Part shown: one piece after another, positions 16,328 through 23,573 of the stretch
How the letters are laid out: each line of letters starts with the position of its first letter
Position numbering within the stretch: the stretch's first letter is position 1
Source: Solirubrobacter sp044865965
GTDB taxonomy: Bacteria; Actinomycetota; Thermoleophilia; Solirubrobacterales; Solirubrobacteraceae
Length of the DNA stretch: 23,636 nucleotides
Reading direction: 5' to 3'
Assembly (NCBI GenBank): GCA_044865965.1
Contig: JBIOTP010000298.1
Coordinates: 1-23,636, forward strand
Made by a program: the position numbers and the translations under genes
Notes under the pieces: generated by a model
The model's input: the letters and a program-made list of their open reading frames with translations, nothing else
What the model was told of the DNA's origin: nothing
Database searches by the model: none

Positions 16328-17647
16328 TCAGTCCTCTCCGTACTGCTCGCGCGCGTAGGCCAGCAGCCCCCGCTCCGCGAGCCGGTCGACCGGGGCGCGG
16401 AACGTGACCTGCACGACGCCGGGGTGGCGGCCGATCTCGATCGCCCCGCTCACGGTGGCGCGGTTCTTGACCTCGGGGACGGTCATGCCGAGCAGCTCGG
16501 CCGCCCGCGCGAGGCCGTTGTCGGTCGCCGAGTTGAGGTCGGGGCCGGTGCCGACCACCGAGATCGGCATCGTCTCCTCCAGCGCCTCGACGCCCATGCG
16601 CTGGGCCAGCACCCGCGCGCGCGTGCGCTCCTCGACGCTCAGCGGCCGCGCGAGGAACGGCAGGTCGTCGAGCACCGGGAACAGCACCGGGCCGTCGATC
16701 CCGAGGCCCGTGACCACCTCGACCTCGAGCGTGACCGTGCCCGACACGTCGCAGGTGTGGCCGGCGATCTCGCCGTCGCCCTGCAGCGCGTGCATATCGC
16801 CCAGGTAGACGCCGCCGCCGTCCAGCTTCACCGGGCACACGAGGATCGCGCCCTCGCGCACGGCGTCGATGTCCATGTGGCCGTCGGTCTTGTGGCGCTG
16901 GAGCGACTGCGCGTCCATCGCGAAGCGGTGCGGCGCGCCGACGAGGAACGCACCGAAGTCGCCGGCGTTGTGGGAGTCCGGCATCGTCGCCGACGGCGAC
17001 GTGCCGAGCTGGCCCAGGAACGGCCGCAGCCGCGTCGCCAGCCCGACGATGTCGTGCGGCGCGAACAGCAGGATCGGGTGCTGGACCGAGTTATCCGGGA
17101 GCTGCGCCATGTGCGCCGCGTCGTGCGCCATGCTCTCGGCCGCCTCGCGCCCGACCGTCACACCGACCGTGTGCGTCGGGTCGAACGCGATCGTGTAGCC
17201 GTTCGTGAAGGTGAACGGGGTGGCGTCGGCGCCGCAGTTGACGCAGCGCACGCACTCGGGGCCGATCCCCTCCACGCGCGTCTCCGGCCACTCCGTGCCG
17301 CACTGCCCGCAGACCGGGGCGCAGTACGGGTCGCCGTTGAAGCGGCCCTCCATCGTCTGGTCGTTGCCGGATGCGGTCGCCATCGAGGTGACCTCGATCG
17401 CCTTCACGCGGATCGCGATCGCGTCGCCGACCGCCGCGCCCTCGACCGCGACCGGCTGCGCGACCTCGTGGCCGCCGCGGATCGACGGGGTGATCATCGG
17501 CCCCCAGCAGCCGGGCGTCGTGTTGACGACGATGTGGCCGCCGTCGGCGACCGGGCCGAGCATGGGCGCCTCGGGGCCGAGCGTCCCGTCGGTGAAGGTG
17601 TCGACGAAGACGGTCTGCCTCGCCTGTCGCGTCTCGATCGTTGCCAT
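16328..17647 (-). CDS. Acetamidase/formamidase (FmdA/AmdA) family protein with inserted zinc ribbon
   Basis: A 439-residue protein of the acetamidase/formamidase family, predicted to hydrolyse short amides to ammonia plus acid. Family motifs include GCWGP (46-50), GHEVAQPV (59-66) and YLGDMHALQGDGEIAGH (281-297). Residues 109-138 carry six cysteines (C109, C113, C116, C132, C135, C138), arranged as two CxxC pairs. This suggests a zinc-binding insertion. The start ATG at 17647 follows AGGAG 9 nt upstream and lies 3 nt after the MoaD-like stop, so the genes form an operon. The substrate is uncertain; amidase activity is inferred from family membership. Confidence 0.88.
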   Translation of the reverse strand: MATIETRQARQTVFVDTFTDGTLGPEAPMLGPVADGGHIVVNTTPGCWGPMITPSIRGGHEVAQPVAVEGAAVGDAIAIRVKAIEVTSMATASGNDQTMEGRFNGDPYCAPVCGQCGTEWPETRVEGIGPECVRCVNCGADATPFTFTNGYTIAFDPTHTVGVTVGREAAESMAHDAAHMAQLPDNSVQHPILLFAPHDIVGLATRLRPFLGQLGTSPSATMPDSHNAGDFGAFLVGAPHRFAMDAQSLQRHKTDGHMDIDAVREGAILVCPVKLDGGGVYLGDMHALQGDGEIAGHTCDVSGTVTLEVEVVTGLGIDGPVLFPVLDDLPFLARPLSVEERTRARVLAQRMGVEALEETMPISVVGTGPDLNSATDNGLARAAELLGMTVPEVKNRATVSGAIEIGRHPGVVQVTFRAPVDRLAERGLLAYAREQYGED

Positions 17648-17650
17648 TCG

Positions 17651-17914
17651 TCACGCTCCTCTCTCGTTTGCGCCCCCGGCCACCGGGATGAGCAGGGCCA
17701 CCTCGTCGCCGTCGTGCAGGGCGTCGCCGGCCGCCGCGTGCGCCCCGCCCACAACGGGCAGCACGGACGGCAGCGCGGGCGCCAGCCCCGGCTGCTCGTG
17801 CGCGAGCGCGGCCAGCAGCTGCTCCAGCGTCGCCGGCTCCGCCAGCTCGACGGCGAGCAGCGGCGCGTCCGCGAAGCGGCTCAGACCGGCACCCAGACGG
17901 ACTCGGACACGCAA
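17651..17914 (-). CDS. MoaD/ThiS-like ubiquitin-fold protein with C-terminal extension
   Basis: An 87-residue beta-grasp protein. MRVRVRLGAGLSRF is the first strand, ATLEQLLAALAHEQPGL (28-44) the helix, and DALHDGDEVALLIPVAGG (64-81) the typical final strand and Gly-Gly of sulfur carriers. Unlike classic MoaD or ThiS, six residues (ANERGA) follow the Gly-Gly, so activation would require trimming or it may not be a sulfur carrier. The TTG start at 17914 is chosen because AGGAGG stands five bases upstream; the frame continues to another TTG at 17947 without such a site. It is the first gene of the amidase operon and diverges from yqgE. Confidence 0.83.
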   Translation of the reverse strand: MRVRVRLGAGLSRFADAPLLAVELAEPATLEQLLAALAHEQPGLAPALPSVLPVVGGAHAAAGDALHDGDEVALLIPVAGGANERGA

Positions 17915-17919
17915 GCTGT

Positions 17920-17925
17920 CCTCCT
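17920..17925 (-). promoter_or_regulatory. AGGAGG ribosome-binding site fixing the MoaD-like TTG start
   Basis: A consensus Shine-Dalgarno AGGAGG, with a 5-nt spacer ACAGC, precedes TTG at 17914. It is one of the few perfect sites in the window. It argues against the longer in-frame start at 17947, which also collides with the yqgE start codon. Confidence 0.75.
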
Positions 17926-17946
17926 GGACGGAGCGTACCGGCAACA

Positions 17947-18510
17947 ATGGGTCTTGACATGCCGGAGTCCCTGCGCGGCAAGCTCATCCTCGCGTCGCCG
18001 ATCCTGCGGGATCCGAACTTCCTGCGCACGGTCGTGCTGATCGCCGAGCACACCGAGGAGGGCGCGATGGGGCTCGTCCTCAACCGCCCGGCGAAGACCA
18101 CCGTGGGCGAGGCCGTGCCCGATCTCGCGTGGCTGTCGGGCGAGGGGGCGCCGGTGTACGTCGGCGGGCCGGTGGCCGAGACGGCCGTGATCGTGCTCGC
18201 CGAGTTCGACGAGCCGGAGCTGGCGGGCGCGCTGGTCGACGAGGACCTCGGCTTCATCGGCTCAGACGCCGACGACCCGGAGCGCCTCGACGGCGCGATC
18301 CGCCGCGCGCGGGTGTTCGCCGGCCACGCCGGCTGGGGCCCGGGGCAGCTCGAGGGCGAGCTCGAGGAGGAGGCCTGGATCGTCGAGCCGCCGCGGCGCG
18401 ACGAGATCTTCACCGAGGACCCGGCCGACCTGTGGGCGGCCGTGCTGCGGCGCAAGGGCCAGCGCTACGCGCTGCTGGCGACGATGCCGCTGGATCCGTC
18501 ACTGAATTGA
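17947..18510 (+). CDS. YqgE/AlgH family (UPF0301) protein
   Basis: A 187-residue cytoplasmic protein of the AlgH/YqgE fold. Family marks are LRGKLILASPILRDPNF (9-25), VVLIAEHTEEGAMGLVLNRP (29-48), PVYVGGPV (69-76) and VFAGHAGWGPGQLEGELEEEAW (beginning near 122). Length is normal. The molecular function of the family is not settled; AlgH was linked to alginate regulation in Pseudomonas. Start ATG 17947 has no good Shine-Dalgarno; ATG 17959 is an alternative. Its last 12 nt overlap the 3' end of the convergent anti-sigma gene. Confidence 0.92.
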   Translation: MGLDMPESLRGKLILASPILRDPNFLRTVVLIAEHTEEGAMGLVLNRPAKTTVGEAVPDLAWLSGEGAPVYVGGPVAETAVIVLAEFDEPELAGALVDEDLGFIGSDADDPERLDGAIRRARVFAGHAGWGPGQLEGELEEEAWIVEPPRRDEIFTEDPADLWAAVLRRKGQRYALLATMPLDPSLN

Positions 18511-19284
18511 GCCCGCGATCGCGATCGCGCGATCGCGCGTGACCCGGCCCTCGACGCGCAGCAGGACGCCGTCGCGTTCCACGAGCAGCGTGTGGTCGGC
18601 AAGCCGCTGGGGCTCGAACCCGCCGTTGCCGCCGCCGGTCTCGTAGCCGAAGCCGTGCGCGGCGCCGCCGATCCAGTAGGCGGGCGCGCCGCCGATCGTC
18701 AGCCGCTCGACCCGGGCGCCGGCGCTGACGGTCTTCTCGATCATCGGCTCCGAGACGGTGGCCCGGAACTCCTGCACGAGCAGGCCGACGCCGCTGACCT
18801 TCGACGGCAGCATCCCGGGCCGCGGCGCGTAGATCAGCGACACCGCGAGCCCGCCGGTGTCGAGCCGCCCGAGCCGGACCGCGTCGGGGCGCCCGAGGGC
18901 GGTCGGGAAGCGGACGGGGAAGCCGGCCTCCTTGCGCGCCTGCTCGAGCGTGACCGGCGTGCCGAGCCCGAGCGTCTCGCCGAGCGGCGACGGCCGCACG
19001 GGCGTGGCGCTCGGGGTGGCGCGCCGGATCTCGACGCTGCCGATGCCGAGCCAGCGCAGGACGGCGGAGCGCGCGTCCGGCGAGACCGCCAGCGTGCCGG
19101 CGCCGAGCAGGGCGACCGCGGCAGCCGCCCACGCGATCCGCGCGCGCAGGCCGCCGCTCCATGGCCGGCGCGCGGCGCGCGGCGCCGGGGCGGCCGCGAT
19201 CCGGGCGCGCACGGCCGCCGCGATGTCCGGCGTCGGCGGCCACTCGGGGTCGAGCTGCGTGAGGGCGAGCTCGAGGTCAGTCAT
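18499..19284 (-). CDS. Probable membrane anti-sigma factor
   Basis: A 261-residue single-pass membrane protein. Residues 1-45 are cytoplasmic and would bind the sigma factor; a hydrophobic segment (IAWAAAAVALLGAGTLAVSP, 50-69) crosses the membrane; the rest should be external. SPDARSAVLRWLGIGSVEI just after the membrane segment resembles the start of DUF4367-like sensory domains. I see no HxxxCxxC zinc anti-sigma motif. The role rests mainly on position: its ATG overlaps the 3' end of the ECF sigma gene by 8 nt, the usual arrangement of a sigma/anti-sigma pair. The 3' end overlaps yqgE by 12 nt and is built of repeated GATCGC words. Confidence 0.72.
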   Translation of the reverse strand: MTDLELALTQLDPEWPPTPDIAAAVRARIAAAPAPRAARRPWSGGLRARIAWAAAAVALLGAGTLAVSPDARSAVLRWLGIGSVEIRRATPSATPVRPSPLGETLGLGTPVTLEQARKEAGFPVRFPTALGRPDAVRLGRLDTGGLAVSLIYAPRPGMLPSKVSGVGLLVQEFRATVSEPMIEKTVSAGARVERLTIGGAPAYWIGGAAHGFGYETGGGNGGFEPQRLADHTLLVERDGVLLRVEGRVTRDRAIAIAGSIQ

Positions 19285-19819
19285 CTCCGACCTCCCCGCG
19301 CAGGCGCGCGAGCGCGCGTGATGTGCGGGACTTGACGGTGCCCGCCGGCACGCCGAGCGCCGCGGCGGTCTCCGTCTCCGAGAGCTCCAGCAGGTAGCGG
19401 CAGCCGAGCACGAGCCGGTCGTCGGGGCGCAGCCGGCCCAGCGCGCTCAGCAGCTCGCTGCGCGACTCGGCCGCGAGCACCGCGCTCTCCGCGGACGCGC
19501 CCGGCCGCTCCTCGCGCCGGCTGCGCAGCGCGAGCGCCGAGCGGCGGCCGGCGGCGCGGCGGCGGTTGCGGGCTTCGTTGGCGACGACCGTCAGCAGCCA
19601 TGGGCGTAGGGGGGAGCCGGTGCGGAAGCGACCGAGCGCGCGCCACGCCTTCATAAAGGCGTCCTGCGCGGCCTCCTCGGCCTCCGCCGCGTCCTGGGTG
19701 ACGAGCATCGCTGTACGGAAGGCCACGTCTTGGTGCGCGCGAACGAGCGCCGCGTACGCATCGGCGTCTCCGTCCTGCGCGCGGGCGACGAGATCGCCCT
19801 CCGTCAGCGCATGGGCCAC
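19277..19819 (-). CDS. ECF-family RNA polymerase sigma factor
   Basis: A 180-residue ECF sigma factor with only regions 2 and 4. Region 2 spans about 21-88 and includes AEAEEAAQDAFMKAWRALGRF (45-65) and PWLLTVVANEARNRRR (73-88). Region 4 spans about 121-175, with LRPDDRLVLGCRYLLELSETE and the helix-turn-helix AAALGVPAGTVKSRTSRALARLR. Two tandem GTG codons (19822, 19819) are candidate starts; GAGG lies five bases before 19819, which I prefer. The long upstream frame runs antisense-like through the regulator gene and is not coding. It overlaps the anti-sigma gene by 8 nt. Confidence 0.9.
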   Translation of the reverse strand: MAHALTEGDLVARAQDGDADAYAALVRAHQDVAFRTAMLVTQDAAEAEEAAQDAFMKAWRALGRFRTGSPLRPWLLTVVANEARNRRRAAGRRSALALRSRREERPGASAESAVLAAESRSELLSALGRLRPDDRLVLGCRYLLELSETETAAALGVPAGTVKSRTSRALARLRGEVGDD

Positions 19820-19827
19820 CACATCCT

Positions 19828-19855
19828 CATACAGCTTTCGGGCGGAGAAGGTTCC
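19828..19855 (-). promoter_or_regulatory. Candidate autoregulated ECF-type promoter of the sigma gene
   Basis: On the minus strand GGAACC (19855-19850) resembles the GGAAC -35 element common to ECF promoters. After 16 nt comes TGTATG (19833-19828), a loose match for a -10 element. Transcription would begin close to the GTG start, giving a nearly leaderless message. ECF sigma factors often activate themselves, which makes this attractive, but the -10 match is weak. Confidence 0.4.
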
Positions 19856-19858
19856 ATC

Positions 19859-19878
19859 GGGTCCGAGGCGACGGACCC
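19859..19878 (-). terminator. Hairpin after the response regulator gene
   Basis: GGGTCCG and CGGACCC form a perfect 7-bp GC-rich stem around a 6-nt loop, 18 bp downstream of the regulator stop. No U-tract follows on the minus strand, so it may be an incomplete intrinsic terminator or a transcript-stabilising hairpin. It separates the two-component genes from the candidate sigma promoter. Confidence 0.5.
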
Positions 19879-19896
19879 GGCGCTGAGGCCGACCGG

Positions 19897-20565
19897 TTAG
19901 TCGCGGAGGCGGTAGCCCGCGCCGCGGACCGTCTCGAGCGTGCTGACCGCGAACGGCCGGTCGATCTTGTCGCGCAGGTAGCGGACGTAGACGTCGACGA
20001 TGTTCGAGCGGTTCTCGTAGTCGTAGTCCCACGCGTGCTCGAGCAGCTGGTAGCGCGAGAGCACCTCGCCCGGGTGGCGCATGAACGTCTCGAGGAGCTG
20101 GAACTCCTTCGCCGACAGGTTGACCTCGGTGTCGCCGCGCCACACGCGGCGCCCGGCGGGGTCGAGCTTGAGCGTGCCGACCTCGAGCACGGCCGGGCGC
20201 TCGACCGGGCCGCGACGGGCGAGCGCGCGCAGGCGCGCCAGCAGCTCGGCGAACGAGAACGGCTTGGCCAGGTAGTCGTCGGCGCCGCCGTCCAGGCCGG
20301 CCACGCGGTCCTCGACCGTGTCGCGCGCGGTGAGCATGATCACCGGCGACCAGATGCCGTCCTCGCGCAGGCGACGGCACGTCTCGAAGCCGTCCATGCC
20401 CGGGAGCATGACATCCAGCACGATCGCGTCATAGCCGGTCGACCCGGCCATCCAGAGGGCGTCCTCGCCCTTGATCGCCACGTCGGCCGCCAGGCCTTCC
20501 GAGCGCAGACCCCGCCGGATCAGGCTCGCCATCTTGATCTCGTCCTCGACCACCAGCACGCGCAT
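19897..20565 (-). CDS. OmpR/PhoB-family response regulator
   Basis: 222 residues. The receiver domain (1-115) has the acidic pocket VVEDE (5-9), phosphoacceptor D51 in IVLDVMLPG, T79 in MLTARD and K101 in YLAKPFSF. The C-terminal winged-helix domain (about 125-222) contains VNLSAKEFQLLETFMRHPGEVLSR and ends with VRYLRDKIDRPF and TVRGAGYRLRD, typical of OmpR-type DNA-binding domains. ATG 20565 follows GAGGAA six bases upstream, a good ribosome site. The cognate kinase gene lies immediately upstream, separated by 76 bp of symmetrical DNA. It should be phosphorylated by that kinase. Confidence 0.96.
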   Translation of the reverse strand: MRVLVVEDEIKMASLIRRGLRSEGLAADVAIKGEDALWMAGSTGYDAIVLDVMLPGMDGFETCRRLREDGIWSPVIMLTARDTVEDRVAGLDGGADDYLAKPFSFAELLARLRALARRGPVERPAVLEVGTLKLDPAGRRVWRGDTEVNLSAKEFQLLETFMRHPGEVLSRYQLLEHAWDYDYENRSNIVDVYVRYLRDKIDRPFAVSTLETVRGAGYRLRD

Positions 20566-20610
20566 GAACGATTCCTCAGAGTAGGGGTGAGAGCATCGTG
20601 CCGAATCGCA

Positions 20611-20646
20611 ATGAGTTCAAGATGAGAACATGAGAGGACTCTCATG
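20611..20646. promoter_or_regulatory. Candidate operator: 18-bp palindrome and 11-bp-spaced direct repeats
   Basis: CATGAGAG-GA-CTCTCATG (20629-20646) is a perfect inverted repeat with 8-bp arms, and it spans the kinase stop codon. Beside it, ATGAGTTCAAG (20611) and ATGAGAACATG (20622) are direct repeats agreeing at 8 of 11 positions with an 11-bp period, as expected for OmpR-family dimers. A weak promoter-like pair on the minus strand is TTGAAC (20620-20615) and GATGCT (20597-20592), 17 bp apart. This may let the regulator control its own gene. Confidence 0.5.
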
Positions 20647-21982
20647 AGGGCAGCTCGATCCACACGTCGGCGCCGCCCTCGACGTTGCGCGCGTGCGCCC
20701 TGCCGCCATGCGCACCGGCCACGGCGGCGGCGATCGCCAGCCCCAGGCCGCTCCCGCCGCGCGTGCGGGCCTCGTCGGCGCGCGTGAAGCGCTCGAACGC
20801 GCGCGGCAGGAAGTCCGGCGGAAAGCCGGGGCCTTCGTCGCGCACGTGCAGCTCGACGCTCCCGTTATCCGCTCGCGCGCTCAGCATCACCGTCCCGTCG
20901 CCATAGGTGAGCGCGTTGTCGACGAGGTTGGCGAGCGCCTGCTCGACGCGCGCCGGGTCGGCGACGAGCTCGACGCCCGGCGTCGCCTCGGCCGCCAGCG
21001 GGCGTCCCTCGGCCCTGGCGCGCGTCTGGAAGCGGCCGGCGACGCGCGCGAGCACCTCGCCGGCGTCGAGCGCCTCGGGCCGCACCGGCAGCCGGCCCTG
21101 GTCCGAGCGCGCGATCACCAGCAGGTCCTCCGCCAGCCCGGACAGCCGCTCGGCCTCCTCGGCGGCGGAGCGCAGTGCGTCCTCGAGCTCCTCCTGGGTG
21201 TGCTTGCCGCGCAGCGCCAGCTCGAGCTCCGTGCGCAGGATCGCCAGCGGCGTGCGCAGCTCGTGCGAGGCATCGGACACGAACGCGCGCTCGCGCTTGA
21301 ACGCCACCTCGAGCCGGGCCAGCATCTCGTTCAGCGTCCGCCCGAGCCGGCCGATCTCGTCGTTGCCGGACGGGACCGGCAGCCGCTCGCTCGTCCCGGC
21401 CGCGGTCACCGCCGCCGCGTGACGGCGCATCCGCTCGACGGGCCGCAGCGCCGCGGCGGCCAGCACGTAGCCGACGACCGAGGCGATCAGCAGCGCGATC
21501 GGCCCGCCGATCGCCAGCAGCGCGTGCAGCGCGCCCAGCGCCCGCTCGCGCTGTGCCAGGGGCTCGCCGACGACCACGATCTCGCGCGTGTCGCCGGCCT
21601 TCACCGGCCGCGCCAGCAGCCGCACCGCGGCGCCGTCGCGCGCCCGGCGCTCGACGATCACGACGCCCGCGCGCGCCTTGGCCAGCGACACGGGGTCGAG
21701 CAGCGGGTCCGGACCGGCGCCGGTCGTGGTGTCGATCACGCGCCCGCGCCCGTCGAGCACCTGGGCGAACGGCTCACCCGTGCTGGCGAGCACCGGCTGC
21801 CCCGGGCGCCCGCCGACGACCGCGGCCGCGTCACCGGCGCGCGCGGCCAGCCCGTCGTCGATCGTGTTGTCGAGGTTCTTCGCCACCAGCAGGCTGAGTG
21901 CGATCCCCGCGCCGGTGAGCAGCACCGCCATCACGCCGGTGAACGCGAGCGTGAGCTTGAAGCGCAGCGCCATGCGCTCCAT
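20642..21982 (-). CDS. Sensor histidine kinase
   Basis: A 446-residue membrane kinase. Two membrane segments (about 9-33 and 151-178) flank a periplasmic/extracellular sensor region. A HAMP domain follows (about 180-230, LRPVERMRRHAAAV). The dimerisation and phosphoacceptor motif is FVSDASHELRTPLAIL, with H240. The ATPase domain has the N box LVDNALTYGDG (353-363), DEGPGFPP (382-389) and GGSGLGLAIAAAVAGAHGG (409-427). The ATG at 21982 overlaps the stop of the HDOD gene (TGATG). It pairs with the downstream OmpR-type regulator. The signal sensed is unknown. Confidence 0.95.
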   Translation of the reverse strand: MERMALRFKLTLAFTGVMAVLLTGAGIALSLLVAKNLDNTIDDGLAARAGDAAAVVGGRPGQPVLASTGEPFAQVLDGRGRVIDTTTGAGPDPLLDPVSLAKARAGVVIVERRARDGAAVRLLARPVKAGDTREIVVVGEPLAQRERALGALHALLAIGGPIALLIASVVGYVLAAAALRPVERMRRHAAAVTAAGTSERLPVPSGNDEIGRLGRTLNEMLARLEVAFKRERAFVSDASHELRTPLAILRTELELALRGKHTQEELEDALRSAAEEAERLSGLAEDLLVIARSDQGRLPVRPEALDAGEVLARVAGRFQTRARAEGRPLAAEATPGVELVADPARVEQALANLVDNALTYGDGTVMLSARADNGSVELHVRDEGPGFPPDFLPRAFERFTRADEARTRGGSGLGLAIAAAVAGAHGGRAHARNVEGGADVWIELPS

Positions 21983-23547
21983 CACGCGACCCACCGCCCG
22001 GCGTCGTCGGCCCACTTGAGCGCGGCCAGGTAGGCCTCGGCGAGCTCCGTCGGATCGCCGGCCTCGGGGAAGTGGCCCTGCTCGTAGCGCAGCACCGTCG
22101 CGAGCACCTGCCCGAGCGAGCCCTCGAAGCGCAGCAGCGCCGCCGCGATCGCATCGGAGAAGGGCAGTGTCTCGAGCACCTGTTCCATGCTGGCGTCCAA
22201 CAGCGCGTCCGCGACCGAGAACAGCCCGACCGTGAAGAGCCGCTCACGTTCCTCCTCGCTCGCGCCGCGGCCGAGCAGCTCGCACATGCGCCCGCGCAGC
22301 AGCGCCAGCGCGACGAGCTGGTCCGGCGCCTCGGGGACCGAGGAGAGCGCGACGACGCTCGCCCAGCGCCGCACCGCGCGCGGGCCGAGCAGCGTCAGCG
22401 CCTCGCGCACCGTGTCGATCTCCCGCGGCAGCGAGAAGTACGCCGAGTTGACATGGCGCAGGAGCCCGATCGAAAGCCCGACGTCGGCGCCGATGATGCG
22501 CTCCAGCTCCTCGAAGGAGGCCTCCGAGGCGGTGAGCTCGGCAAGCGCCTGCAGCGAGGCCAGCGCGCCGCTCCCGCCTCCCTCGCCGCGCGGGCGGGCG
22601 AAGAACTCGCCCTGGAAGTGGGAGAAGCCGATCACGCGGCAGCGCGTGAACTCGTCCGCCGTGGCAACGTCGGTGGCCACGAGCTCCAGGCCGCGCGCGG
22701 CCGGCTCGGCGATCAGCGCCTGCAGCTCTTCGTCGGCCCGCCCCGCGACGCCGACCTTGACGATCGCGCACAGTTCGAGCAGCTCGGAGCTGCCGTCGTA
22801 GTCGTCGAGCGCGAGGGTGAAGCCCTGCGCAGCCAGCGCGCGCGCCTGCTCGAGGCCCGCGTCCGGCGTGATCTCCAGGACGGCGCGCGTGCGGTCGAGC
22901 TCGGGCGGCGCGACGCCACCCATCCCCACCCACACCGGCCGCCCGGCGCCGAGCTCGAGCAGCGCCGATGGCGCGAAGCCGCCGAGCACGTCGCCGTCGC
23001 CGATCAGCTCGTAGGCCACGACCTCGCGGCGGCCGTCCACGACCGGCGAGCGCACGACCGCGACGCCCGGGGTCGCCCTGGCCGGCGCCGGCGCGCTGAG
23101 GTCGCGATCGATGCCCTGCCAGCCGCCGCCAGCGATAACAGAACGCGAGTCGACGGTGCGATAGCTCCCGTCGGCGTGCTTGCGCCGGAGGATGCCGTTC
23201 CAGCCGACGGCCTGGTCGTCGGGGTGCGTGAGGTCGGCCAGCGAGCGGCCGACGAGGTCGGTGTACCCGAGCAGGACCGCGCCGGCCGCGTTCGAGAAGA
23301 TCAGCGTGCCGTGCTCGTCGACGGCCCAGATCCAGTCCTCCGCGGTGTCGACGAGCCCGCGATAGGGCGTGAGCTCGTCGAGTGCGCGCCGGCGCTCGGC
23401 GAGTTGAGCGCGCAGCGCGTCGCCCGCGGCCGCCAGGCGGGCGCGCTCGGCCTCGAGCTGCTTCTTCTCGGCGTCGAGCGCTCGCAGGCGGATCGCCGCG
23501 GCCACGAGGACCACGACCAGCGCAGCGGCCAGGACGCCCACAATCAT
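21982..23547 (-). CDS. Membrane PAS - degenerate EAL - HDOD signalling protein
   Basis: 521 residues. An N-terminal membrane helix (1-20) is followed by a coiled coil (about 22-58) and a PAS domain (about 61-150: VDTAEDWIWAVDEHGTLIFSN, then GYTDLVGRSLADLTHPDD). Residues 163-320 resemble an EAL domain: REVVAYELIGDG, LALDDYDG, KVGVAG and IGFSHFQGEFFARP. The EAL motif is YEL and catalytic acids look incomplete, so it probably does not hydrolyse c-di-GMP. Residues 330-515 form an HDOD domain (GADVGLSIGLLRHVNSAYFSL, then TVREALTLLGPRAVRRWASVVALSS). This matches YuxH-type EAL-HDOD proteins. The start ATG 23547 lacks a clear Shine-Dalgarno. It is translationally coupled to the kinase. Confidence 0.9.
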   Translation of the reverse strand: MIVGVLAAALVVVLVAAAIRLRALDAEKKQLEAERARLAAAGDALRAQLAERRRALDELTPYRGLVDTAEDWIWAVDEHGTLIFSNAAGAVLLGYTDLVGRSLADLTHPDDQAVGWNGILRRKHADGSYRTVDSRSVIAGGGWQGIDRDLSAPAPARATPGVAVVRSPVVDGRREVVAYELIGDGDVLGGFAPSALLELGAGRPVWVGMGGVAPPELDRTRAVLEITPDAGLEQARALAAQGFTLALDDYDGSSELLELCAIVKVGVAGRADEELQALIAEPAARGLELVATDVATADEFTRCRVIGFSHFQGEFFARPRGEGGGSGALASLQALAELTASEASFEELERIIGADVGLSIGLLRHVNSAYFSLPREIDTVREALTLLGPRAVRRWASVVALSSVPEAPDQLVALALLRGRMCELLGRGASEEERERLFTVGLFSVADALLDASMEQVLETLPFSDAIAAALLRFEGSLGQVLATVLRYEQGHFPEAGDPTELAEAYLAALKWADDAGRWVA

Positions 23548-23573
23548 CGCGCGGGATGGTCGCAGCTTGTGAA

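Noticed and set aside
16202..18040. 612-aa plus-strand open frame antisense to the amidase operon
   Set aside because: It is low complexity, and the opposite frames contain well-recognised families with ribosome-binding sites.
19823..20380. Long N-terminal extension of the sigma factor frame
   Set aside because: It overlaps the OmpR-type regulator on the same strand in another frame and has no sigma-like sequence; the GTG start fits ECF length.
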